From Oxynema aestuarii AP17 (GTDB lineage: Bacteria > Cyanobacteriota > Cyanobacteriia > Cyanobacteriales > Laspinemataceae), in the NCBI RefSeq assembly GCF_012295525.1, contig NZ_CP051167.1, positions 4,075,501-4,139,500 of the forward strand: a DNA stretch of 64,000 nt. The letters run 5' to 3'. Each line of letters begins with the position of its first letter. Position 1 is the stretch's first letter. Of the stretch, positions 18,068-33,231 are shown piece by piece. The notes beneath the pieces are model-generated. The model saw nothing but the letters and a program-made list of their open reading frames with translations, was not told the DNA's origin and did not search any database. The position numbers and the translations under genes were made by a program.

Positions 18068-18102
18068 AAAAAACCGGGTCGATCGCATCGATTCGGTTTT
18101 TT
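18068..18102 (+). terminator. Rho-independent terminator after ndhE
   Basis: AAAAAACCG, then a G-U-tolerant continuation GGTCGAT, a 3-base loop and ATCGATTCGGTTTTTT form a 16-bp stem ending in a run of six T. It ends the ndhAIGE transcript; the A-run on the left arm would also allow function on the opposite strand. Confidence 0.85.
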
Positions 18103-18207
18103 CGTTGGCAAAGCGGCAAAAGGTACGAACTCGTACAATCGACATCGCCACCCCCTCGGTACACTGGGGAAAATATCGACATGCAAAGGGTTGGGAGTTC
18201 ATTACCA

Positions 18208-19128
18208 GTGCAACTCAAACACGCGATAATCGCCCATAAAGCCGGAGACCACCTCAGTCGCCGTCGAGCCGAACAGTGCGCCCGCGAACTCGAAGCGCGC
18301 GGCTGTAAGGTGTTGATGGGTCCGAGTGGTTCCAAGGACAATCCCTACCCGGTTTTCCTCGCTTCTGCTACGTCGGCGATCGATCTAGCCCTGGTTTTGG
18401 GCGGCGACGGAACGGCACTGGCTGCGGCCCGTCATTTAGCGGCGGAAAATATTCCGATTTTGGCGGTCAATGTCGGCGGACATTTGGGCTTTTTAACTCA
18501 GCCGTCGGAGACGTTTCAAGATAGCGAGAAGGTTTGGGATTACTTGCTCGAAGATCGCTACGCGGTGCAGCGTCGGATGATGATCGAAGCTCAGATTTTT
18601 GAGGGCGATCGCTCTAATTTAATTCCCGCTAGCGATCGCTATTTGGCCCTCAATGAAATGTGTGTCAAACCCGCCGCCGCCGATCGCATGATTACTTCGA
18701 TTCTAGAAATGGAAATTGACGGGGAAGTGGTGGATCAATATCAAGGGGACGGGTTGCTCGTCGCTACGCCGACAGGTTCGACCTGTTACACCGTTTCCGC
18801 CAACGGTCCGATCGTTCACGACGGGATGGAGGCGATGGTCGTCACGCCGATTTGTCCGTTGAGTCTGTCGAGTCGTCCGATTGTTTTGCCTCCCGGGTCG
18901 GTGGTCAGTATTTGGCCCCTTGCCGATCGTGATTTGAGTACGAAACTGTGGATGGATGGGGTCTTGGCGAGTTCGATTTGGCCGGGACATCGGGTTGATG
19001 TCAAAGTAGCGGATTGTCGCGCTAAATTTATTATCCTGCGCGAAAATTATTCCTACTACAATACGTTACGAGAAAAGTTGCAGTGGGCGGGGGCGAGGAT
19101 TCATTACAGTAATAATCATCGCAATTGA
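18208..19128 (+). CDS. nadK: NAD(+) kinase
   Basis: 306 residues if translated from GTG 18208, whose GGGAG at 18193-18197 and sequence (V)QLKHAIIAHKAGD match the usual start of cyanobacterial NadK; an in-frame ATG at 18181 would add nine residues. The catalytic GGDGT motif appears in LVLGGDGTALAAARHL, followed by GHLGFLTQ, the NE/ATPTGS region (NEMCVKP, LLVATPTGST) and PICPLSLSSRPIVLP. It phosphorylates NAD to NADP, needed for photosynthetic reductant supply. Probably monocistronic after the ndhE terminator. Confidence 0.95.
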   Translation: MQLKHAIIAHKAGDHLSRRRAEQCARELEARGCKVLMGPSGSKDNPYPVFLASATSAIDLALVLGGDGTALAAARHLAAENIPILAVNVGGHLGFLTQPSETFQDSEKVWDYLLEDRYAVQRRMMIEAQIFEGDRSNLIPASDRYLALNEMCVKPAAADRMITSILEMEIDGEVVDQYQGDGLLVATPTGSTCYTVSANGPIVHDGMEAMVVTPICPLSLSSRPIVLPPGSVVSIWPLADRDLSTKLWMDGVLASSIWPGHRVDVKVADCRAKFIILRENYSYYNTLREKLQWAGARIHYSNNHRN

Positions 19129-19200
19129 GAACGAGGGAGAAGGAAACAGCGCCACTTCGGGAGGACGGAGTCGGTGGCGAGGGTTTTGCTAACTTGCTCG

Positions 19201-19242
19201 ATCTAAAATCTAAACTCTAAAATCTAAACTCTAAACTCTAAA
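19201..19242 (+). repeat. Heptanucleotide tandem repeat directly upstream of a start codon
   Basis: Six consecutive copies of the 7-bp unit (A/C)TCTAAA fill 19201-19242; only seven bases separate the last unit from ATG 19250. Three degenerate units sit in the same position before the paralog at 41716. Heptameric short tandem repeats (STRR) are known in cyanobacteria. The position suggests an effect on 5'UTR length if the copy number changes. Confidence 0.85.
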
Positions 19243-19249
19243 CTCCTTC

Positions 19250-20905
19250 ATGCCTGATTCAAACTTACTCGGATTGATTCCCGCCGATGCGCGACGGGTT
19301 GTTGAAATTTGCGACGATCGCCCGTCGAATGCGCGGGAATCGGCTTCGCAACGGGCCACACACTATCGCCGCATCAATCCCCGGGGGGAATATCTGACGA
19401 TCGCGTGCGATCGCCATGCCTCGGACGTCGTCGAACCCGCGATCGTCGAACAGTCCGTGGATTGTTTGGTGTTCGATCGCACCTTGACCCAAGTCTTCGA
19501 CCCGCTTAAATTGCTACAGTCGAGCGCCCGTTGGTTGAGCGAAAACGGGCAAGTTGTTGCCTGTATTCCTAACGTTCAATATTGGCACCATCTCGTCTAT
19601 TTATTGCGCGGTCTAGGGTTGGAACAAGGCACGAATTTTGACAATTGTCAACTACGTTTTTTTAGTTTGGAAACGATTAAAAAATTATTTAATCAAGCCG
19701 GATTAAATCTCTACGAAGTGCAAACCGTAGGCGTTCAAACAGAAGCCTTTAAAGAATTCGCTCATACCCTCTCTCCCGTGGTCAAAGAATTGGGCTTAGA
19801 TCCTCAAACCTTTGCCACGCAAGCCAATACCGAATCTTATTTAGTACGAGCAAGTAAAACGGAAAGTCCTCCCCGAAGATTGTTCGTGCATACGATTTTA
19901 ATGGCGCCGACGGCGTGCGATCGCCCTCGGGTTCTCGACCCCGATCGCTTGAGTAATACGATTCCCGGAGTACGGGCGATCGCCGAAGTCAAAAATGCCG
20001 ATCTTTCCCTCGCCTTACCCCAAGAAGAAAAAGTCTTTATTTGGCAGCGTACCATTTTAAAATATCCCCACGATTTCGCTCGCTTGCGCGAATTACTGCG
20101 ACGAGATTATCTGATTATTGCCGAAATTGACGACGACCCGTTACGCCGTCCCCAATACGAACAAAATCGCTTTCTGAGTTATCGAGGTTGTCATGGGGTA
20201 CAAACCTCTACCGAACCTCTCGCCGACTATTTGCGCCAACACAATCCGAATGTTGCCGTTTTTGCCAATCAACTGACCGAATTACCGCCAGAACGAAGCT
20301 ATAAAAATGACGGAACCTGTACGATTTTCTTCGGGGCTTTGAATCGCGAGGCAGATTGGGAACCGATTGTCGGAGAACTGAATCGAGTGTTAGGAAAATA
20401 CCGCGATCGCGTGCGGGTGAAAGTCATTCACGATCGCAAGTTTTGGAATGCCTTGCAGAGTTTAGAGGGCGATCGTAAAGATTTTGAAGCTTTTTGTCCT
20501 TACGAACGATATTTAGAAATTATGGACGAATGCGACCTCGCCTTACTCCCGCTTACGCCGACGCGGGTTAACAGCATGAAGTCCGATCTCAAGTTTCTCG
20601 AATGCGCCGGACATGGGGTGGCAGTATTGGCGAGTCCGGTGGTTTACGAACACACGATCGTTGAAGGAAAAACTGGCTTAATTTATCGTACTGTCGAAGA
20701 ATTTGGCAAGCATTTAGAGGCGTTAATTACCGATCCGCTTTTACGGCAAACATTAGCCCAAAATGCCTATCGGTGGGTGGCTGAAAATCGCTTACTCTGT
20801 CAGCATTACCGCCAACGCAGCGAGTGGTACAAACAATTACGCGATCGCCTACCCGAATTAAATCGTCAGTTGCGCGATCGCCTTCCCGAACTCTTTGCCG
20901 ATTAA
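19250..20905 (+). CDS. Degenerate-methyltransferase / glycosyltransferase fusion protein
   Basis: 551 residues. Residues 1-~190 match the methyltransferase domain of the 849-residue paralog at 41716-44265 (shared NGQVVACIPNVQYW-like and LYEVQ segments), but the SAM motif I is lost: VVEICDDRPSN replaces the paralog's IVEIGCDRGRSG. Residues ~210-551 are a GT-B-like domain with IWQRTILK, IDDDPL, FRGCHGVQTSTEPL-type sequence, DLKFLECAGHGVAVLASPVVYE and GKTGLIYRTVEEF, the donor-site pattern of GT4 enzymes. It lacks the GT2 domain the paralog has at its N-terminus. Probably a glycosyltransferase of surface glycans with a pseudo-methyltransferase module. Start is ATG 19250. Confidence 0.75.
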   Translation: MPDSNLLGLIPADARRVVEICDDRPSNARESASQRATHYRRINPRGEYLTIACDRHASDVVEPAIVEQSVDCLVFDRTLTQVFDPLKLLQSSARWLSENGQVVACIPNVQYWHHLVYLLRGLGLEQGTNFDNCQLRFFSLETIKKLFNQAGLNLYEVQTVGVQTEAFKEFAHTLSPVVKELGLDPQTFATQANTESYLVRASKTESPPRRLFVHTILMAPTACDRPRVLDPDRLSNTIPGVRAIAEVKNADLSLALPQEEKVFIWQRTILKYPHDFARLRELLRRDYLIIAEIDDDPLRRPQYEQNRFLSYRGCHGVQTSTEPLADYLRQHNPNVAVFANQLTELPPERSYKNDGTCTIFFGALNREADWEPIVGELNRVLGKYRDRVRVKVIHDRKFWNALQSLEGDRKDFEAFCPYERYLEIMDECDLALLPLTPTRVNSMKSDLKFLECAGHGVAVLASPVVYEHTIVEGKTGLIYRTVEEFGKHLEALITDPLLRQTLAQNAYRWVAENRLLCQHYRQRSEWYKQLRDRLPELNRQLRDRLPELFAD

Positions 20906-21006
20906 TCGATCGATCGTCGATCGATCGATGAATGAATTGATTTATTTAGATTCATTGAACCCGCGATCGCCCTTTTCTCATTTACTCTTTGACCTCAATC
21001 CAATCG

Positions 21007-21867
21007 ATGCGAATTTTATTGACGATTGCCCACTATTTCAATCCAGAAGGGGGCGGAAAACACGGTTCTCTCGGAAAAAACCCTCAACCGCGCATTCTCG
21101 CCCTAAGCCAGTGCATTGCTCATTTATGGTCCGTATTCGGTCGATCTCAATCCTCGATCGACATTGCCCAATGTGCGGCCCTCCCGGTCAATCAGGCGCA
21201 AGCCAACGACCTCGATATTGTCATTTGTACCACGGGCGATCGTCATTTATTGGCACAACTTCCCCTCGATCGCAATATTTATCGCCACCATGCGACTCAC
21301 GCAGAACCGATGTTTCTCGGGTTTGAATGTCAAGCGGTTCTTCGCGACAGTTTGGGTCATTACGATTATTATTGCTATCTCGAAGATGATTTAATCCTGC
21401 GCGATCCGTGGTTTTTTATCAAACTCAAATGGTTTACGCAACATGCGGGAGATGCGTGTTTGTTGCAGCCGAATCGCTACGAAATCGCCATGCAGGGCCA
21501 GCGTTACAAAGCTTACATCGATGGCGATTTGGCACCGAAAGTAACGGCGCGCTTTCAGAATGTCAAGGAAGCGCCGGAACTCAAGGGCAAAATTATGGAA
21601 GAGTCGGTTATGTTTAAGCGGACTCTCAATCCCCACTCGGGATGTTATTTTCTTAATGCCCGACAGATGGCGTATTGGGCGCAGCAACCCTATTTTTTAG
21701 ACCGAGATCCGAGTTTTATCGGTCCGTTGGAAAGTGCGGCGACGTTGGGAATTATGCGAACGTTCAAGATTTACAAACCTGCTAGGGATCATGCGGGCTT
21801 TTTGGAAATTCAGCATTTCGGTAGTGCGTTTCTCCAGTTAATTGGAAACACGGTGCGTTTGGATTGA
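21007..21867 (+). CDS. Putative glycosyltransferase
   Basis: 286 residues from ATG 21007 (MRILLTIAHYFNPEGGG); an in-frame TTG at 20989 would add six residues. The N-terminal strand-loop MRILLTIAHYF plus GGG resembles a GT-B start, while the middle has a GT-A-like acidic motif YCYLEDDLILRDPWFF, a likely metal/nucleotide site. RNANxxxF-like SGCYFLNARQMAYW and a C-terminal EIQHFGSAF follow. There is no membrane segment. I do not recognise the exact family. It stands ~100 bp after the fusion glycosyltransferase and converges with the giant haemagglutinin gene, so it is probably the second gene of a two-gene unit. Confidence 0.65.
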   Translation: MRILLTIAHYFNPEGGGKHGSLGKNPQPRILALSQCIAHLWSVFGRSQSSIDIAQCAALPVNQAQANDLDIVICTTGDRHLLAQLPLDRNIYRHHATHAEPMFLGFECQAVLRDSLGHYDYYCYLEDDLILRDPWFFIKLKWFTQHAGDACLLQPNRYEIAMQGQRYKAYIDGDLAPKVTARFQNVKEAPELKGKIMEESVMFKRTLNPHSGCYFLNARQMAYWAQQPYFLDRDPSFIGPLESAATLGIMRTFKIYKPARDHAGFLEIQHFGSAFLQLIGNTVRLD

Positions 21868-21923
21868 TAAGGGTCGGTCTGTTGCAATTTCACCACTGAA
21901 TTGAGCTTTTGCAAATTGCTGGT

Positions 21924-29663
<7,740 letters not shown>

Positions 29664-29851
29664 ACCTGAGATTCCCCGATGTTTTTCTCTGACCTAACAA
29701 TGATGGAAAATACGGAGGTGTCTCGAAAACGAGGCTCACATTATAACACTTCAATCCGTATTTTCCCTGAGTAAAAAATCTTATTTGGGAAACTCTAAAA
29801 TTTATTTTTAAGCTATACAGCACTCGGGGGATCCGATCGGGTACAGTGCCG

Positions 29852-30021
29852 ATCTCCCTATCCCCCCAACCCTCCTTTCAAAGGGGGGCGAAGGAGGGAT
29901 TTTGGGGGGAACGAGGAAAGATCTCGCCATGGGATTGGCGCAAAGGAAAACGATCCCCCTATCCCCCCAACCCCCCTTTGAAAGGGGGGCGAAGGAGGGA
30001 TTTTGGGGGGAACGAGGAAAG
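29852..30021. repeat. Two 69-bp direct repeats, rich in CCCCC/GGGGG
   Basis: Copy 1 (29852-29920) and copy 2 (29953-30021) differ at only a few positions; both carry ATCCCCCCAACC, then AAAGGGGGGCGAAGGAGGG and TTTTGGGGGGAACGAGG. The spacing is 101 bp from start to start. Each copy is an inverted-repeat-like stretch, typical of dispersed cyanobacterial intergenic repeats. Confidence 0.85.
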
Positions 30022-30059
30022 TCCCCCTTTTTAAGGGGGATTTAGGGGGATCTAAATGT
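30022..30059. repeat. Partial copy of a dispersed CCCCC/GGGGG palindrome
   Basis: A CCCCCTTTTTAAGGGGGA core followed by TTTAGGGGGATCTAAATGT is shared, with a few changes, with the complete palindrome at 44422-44462 and its flank. It joins directly to the second 69-bp direct repeat. Confidence 0.75.
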
Positions 30060-30165
30060 CTTGCATAGCAGAGGAAAATGCTATATGGATTTTTAGTTAT
30101 TTTTTGATGCAAAAAATGCGAGAAACGGTAGCGCAATCTATAGCAAGCAGTCCTACCCACCCAAT

Positions 30166-30198
30166 AAAAAAGCCAGGGACTAAAATCCCTGGCTTTTT
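30166..30198 (-). terminator. Terminator of the RTX gene
   Basis: AAAAAGCCAGGGA, a six-base loop and TCCCTGGCTTTTT form a 13-bp perfect stem flanked by A and T tracts, 42 bp past the RTX stop codon on the minus strand. Confidence 0.9.
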
Positions 30199-30239
30199 GA
30201 CGATCGAGCTAACGAGTTAGCTCACGAAACGCGAAGTGA

Positions 30240-32249
30240 TTAGAACAACACGATATCGTTGGCGTTGACCGTACCTTCGCGGATGACGGCGATCGTCACG
30301 AGGTCGCTGGTTGCCGCGCCTCCAGCCGCAGGAGCCGCACCGCTCGGGTCGTAGTAGAGGATACCGCCAGAATCCTGAGCGTCGAATACGATGGCCGGGG
30401 TATCCGCTCCGGTGAAGGAACTGGTAAAGGTACCCGAGTAACCCGATTGGGTTTGTTCGGGGAAGAAGTCGAGGTTAATCCGTAACGGTTGTCCGGCAGT
30501 GGCTTGTCCGGCACCTCCGAAGAAGTCACTGGCATCCAGATGAATCTTATCGATTCCCGTATCGAACGAGGTAATCGTATCGTTCAATTCGTCTGTAGAG
30601 GCGCTTTGGTAAACAAAGGCATCGAAAGAGCCACGGGTTCCGATCAAGCTGTCAGCACCGAGGAAACCTTCGAGGGTGTCGTTACCGGGGCCGTCAGCAC
30701 GTAAGGTATCGGCTTCTTTACTACCGACGATAACGTCGTTACCCGCACCGCCGATGAGGGTGTCGGTGTTGGAGTTGGAGATTAAGCGGTCGTCGCCTTC
30801 ACCACCGAGCAAGGACATTCCAGTGGTTCCTTCGGTAGCGAACAAGGAGTCGTTGCCGTCACCACCGATTAAGGTGCTGTTGGAGCCAGAGGCCACGAGG
30901 CTATCGTTACCATCTTGACCCGTGAGCCAGGAATTTTCACCTGCGGCGCTGAGGCTGTCGGCACCCGCACCGCCATCGAGGGTGGCGTCCGCTCCTGCCG
31001 TGATGAGGCTATCGTTGCCTTCGTTACCGAACAGACGGCTGGTGGCTCCTGCTGCGGTAATGAAGTCATTTCCGGCAGCCGTTCCGGCGGTGTCGTTGTC
31101 ACCGTAGAGGGTGTCGTTGTTACCGATACTGATGAGGGTGTCGCTACCTTTGTCTCCATAGACCAGGTTGGTACCGCCAGAGACGATCGTGTCTTCTCCT
31201 TTACCGCCGTAGACGGTGTTGCGTCCCAAGGTCAAACCGAAGTTGGTGACGTCAATCGAGTCGTTGCCTTCGTTACCGAAGACCAAGCCTTGAACGCCGT
31301 AGTTTTTAATGGTGTCGTCACCTTCGCCACCCCATAGGGTTTGCCGTCCGCGCAGACCGCCGAAAGCGACTAAGCTGTCGTTGCCGTCGCCACCATCCAT
31401 CCAGTTAGCTTGGGGGACGCCGTTGAGCGTACCAGAGTTGTCCAACGGATCCGCGTCTTCTCGTCCGGCAATGCTACCGAGCATGAGCAGGCTGTCTTGC
31501 CCTACGTGGCCCCAGAGGCTGTCGCGATCGCCCAAACCGATTACTAAGTCATCGCCCAGGTCGCCGACGAGATAGTTACGTCCGGGGTTGAGGGGAGCAG
31601 GGGATATGGGGTCGGGATCTACAACAACAACAGTGTCATCGCCGATCGCGCCGCCGCCACCACCGGGACGCACGTCGGGCAGCAAGTCACGGTTATTCGG
31701 CAAGGACGTGGCTTCGGGAACGAAGTCGTCTTGTCCGCCGAAGCCAATCCCCGTACCACCAAACGACGACAGTTCCACAACTTGGACGGTATCGTCTCCC
31801 TGACCGCCGTAGAGGCTATCTTCTCCGAATCCAGACCCACTCAGGAAGTCATCGCCTTTGTTGCCCAGACCGAGGTTGCTGCCTCCACCGTTACCGAAGT
31901 TGAAAATATCGTTTCCTTCGTCGGTTCCGTCGATGTCGCCCCCAAAGACGGTGTCGTTGCCTTGGGTACCGACGGATTCAAAATAATCGTCTCCTAAATC
32001 GCCGAAGAATAAACTGGAGCCACCCAGACTGCGAATTTGGTCGTTGTCTTGTCCGGCATAGACCGTATCGCCGACTCCAGCTCCGGTTAACGAGTCATTA
32101 TCTCTGTTTCCAAAAATGATGCTCCCACCATTGAGGGTGTCGCTGGTGAGAATGTCACTCCCGTTGAGACCCAAAACGGTGTCGGGTCCACGCTCGGGAC
32201 CCACTGTAAGATCTAGTGTATCGTTGAAATCAGTCAGGATTCTAACCAT
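30240..32249 (-). CDS. RTX calcium-binding repeat protein
   Basis: 669 residues, no N-terminal signal peptide. From residue ~25 to ~560 it is built almost entirely of degenerate glycine/aspartate nonapeptides, e.g. GNEGNDSLI, GGDGNDSLF, GGAGNDVIV, which bind Ca2+ and fold into a parallel beta-roll. The last ~100 residues (IHLDASDFFGGAGQ, IVFDAQDSGGILYYDPSG, LVTIAVIREGTVNANDIVLF) match the C-terminal cap and uncleaved type I secretion signal of RTX proteins. No lipase, protease or adhesion module is present, so it is probably a structural surface or biofilm protein. The likely exporter is encoded at 35491-41204. A long upstream region holds its promoter and its terminator is at 30166-30198. 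Confidence 0.92.
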   Translation of the reverse strand: MVRILTDFNDTLDLTVGPERGPDTVLGLNGSDILTSDTLNGGSIIFGNRDNDSLTGAGVGDTVYAGQDNDQIRSLGGSSLFFGDLGDDYFESVGTQGNDTVFGGDIDGTDEGNDIFNFGNGGGSNLGLGNKGDDFLSGSGFGEDSLYGGQGDDTVQVVELSSFGGTGIGFGGQDDFVPEATSLPNNRDLLPDVRPGGGGGAIGDDTVVVVDPDPISPAPLNPGRNYLVGDLGDDLVIGLGDRDSLWGHVGQDSLLMLGSIAGREDADPLDNSGTLNGVPQANWMDGGDGNDSLVAFGGLRGRQTLWGGEGDDTIKNYGVQGLVFGNEGNDSIDVTNFGLTLGRNTVYGGKGEDTIVSGGTNLVYGDKGSDTLISIGNNDTLYGDNDTAGTAAGNDFITAAGATSRLFGNEGNDSLITAGADATLDGGAGADSLSAAGENSWLTGQDGNDSLVASGSNSTLIGGDGNDSLFATEGTTGMSLLGGEGDDRLISNSNTDTLIGGAGNDVIVGSKEADTLRADGPGNDTLEGFLGADSLIGTRGSFDAFVYQSASTDELNDTITSFDTGIDKIHLDASDFFGGAGQATAGQPLRINLDFFPEQTQSGYSGTFTSSFTGADTPAIVFDAQDSGGILYYDPSGAAPAAGGAATSDLVTIAVIREGTVNANDIVLF

Positions 32250-33231
32250 TCAGAGTTCCACTCCTCATCTGTTTCGTGTCGTCGTTGTCTAGTCTGCTGC
32301 AGCAGCTAGCAAAGGAAACCGCGAGACGCATGGTTTAGGCTTTTGAACCCGAACGCGCGCTTCCCTTACTTTAATAAAGTATAGTGCCGGGATGAAAAAG
32401 CGATCGGGATACGGGATTTCTTTCCCTAATTTGGTTAGCGAATGGCGTGAACTCAGATCGATCTACGATCGCGCTCACCACCCTGACGGGTGCGCTCCTT
32501 TGCGCTTTGTTATCCCAAGATTCGCGCTGGCGATTGGGTTGCGATCGCCAGAACCGCGCCGATGCCCAATGCACCCTCACGGAACTGCCGAAAAGCCATA
32601 GCCAGGTTTCGTGCTTGCTTGACACTCCCCAACCCAAAGGTGCAGGGATTCTTGGCTCAACGAGCCCTCTGACTTTCCGTCTCTATCGAGCGTCAATCCA
32701 GAGTGACTTTTCTCCCCAAGCGTTACTTCCGGTCTGCCTTACCGTAGTTGGATAACTCCAAAGTTTGTCTAATAAGTTGACACGTCTGGTCTTTCTGCCA
32801 GCAGCAAGTCTAGCCCAATTGAGGGCTAATGTCTAGTCTGGCAAGATTCTAAAGCCTTTTGTCCTGGTCTTTGACGCTTTGGTCATTCTCGGGTAATTTC
32901 GTATTGACAATTACTGGGGTGAGGACTACCGTGCCTAGTCTTTAGTTTCGCGGCCTGAGTTCCCTTGATTGACAAGCTTGCAATCCTTTAGCTATTGACT
33001 ATTAACCTATTCCTGTCCAGACTTGGCAAATCCGAACAAAGTTCCGTCGGACTAGCTCGGTATTTTTATGGGTTTTGACCGGGTTCGTCCCATCGAGATC
33101 GCCGCTTTTGTCAAAAATTTTGTGAAGGATTTGCCTTCTCAACCACGGGGCGATCGCAGGTCACGAAACGATCGAGTTTCCCGGGACGATCGCCACCCTA
33201 GCTTCAATTTAATCCGCTTATCAGTTTGAGA
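32250..33231. other. Long divergent intergenic region with possible IS remnant
   Basis: 982 bp between the divergent RTX and O-glycosyltransferase genes. The minus-strand TATACT at 32378-32383 is a candidate -10 of the RTX gene; no clear -35 is seen. On the plus strand TTGACA at about 32976 with a following TATTGA-like word could serve the glycosyltransferase gene. Small frames around 32390-32760 are not convincing as genes. The minus strand of about 32660-32760 reads NAWGEKSL, which recalls the C-terminal tail of IS200/IS605-type TnpB proteins, but stops interrupt it. Base use is AT-richer and HIP1-poorer than in the genes. Confidence 0.55.

Larger units (their letters stand above)
29664..30239. 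other. Intergenic region with repeats between haemagglutinin and RTX genes
   Basis: 576 bp without a gene. It includes the promoter side of the haemagglutinin gene (AT-rich 29690-29820), two 69-bp direct repeats, a C/G-rich palindrome fragment, and the RTX gene terminator. A 100-residue minus-strand frame here (29858-30160) translates the repeat into Pro/Ser-rich noise and is rejected. Confidence 0.75.

Noticed and set aside
29858..30160. 100-residue minus-strand frame between haemagglutinin and RTX genes
   Set aside because: It only translates the C/G-rich direct repeats.
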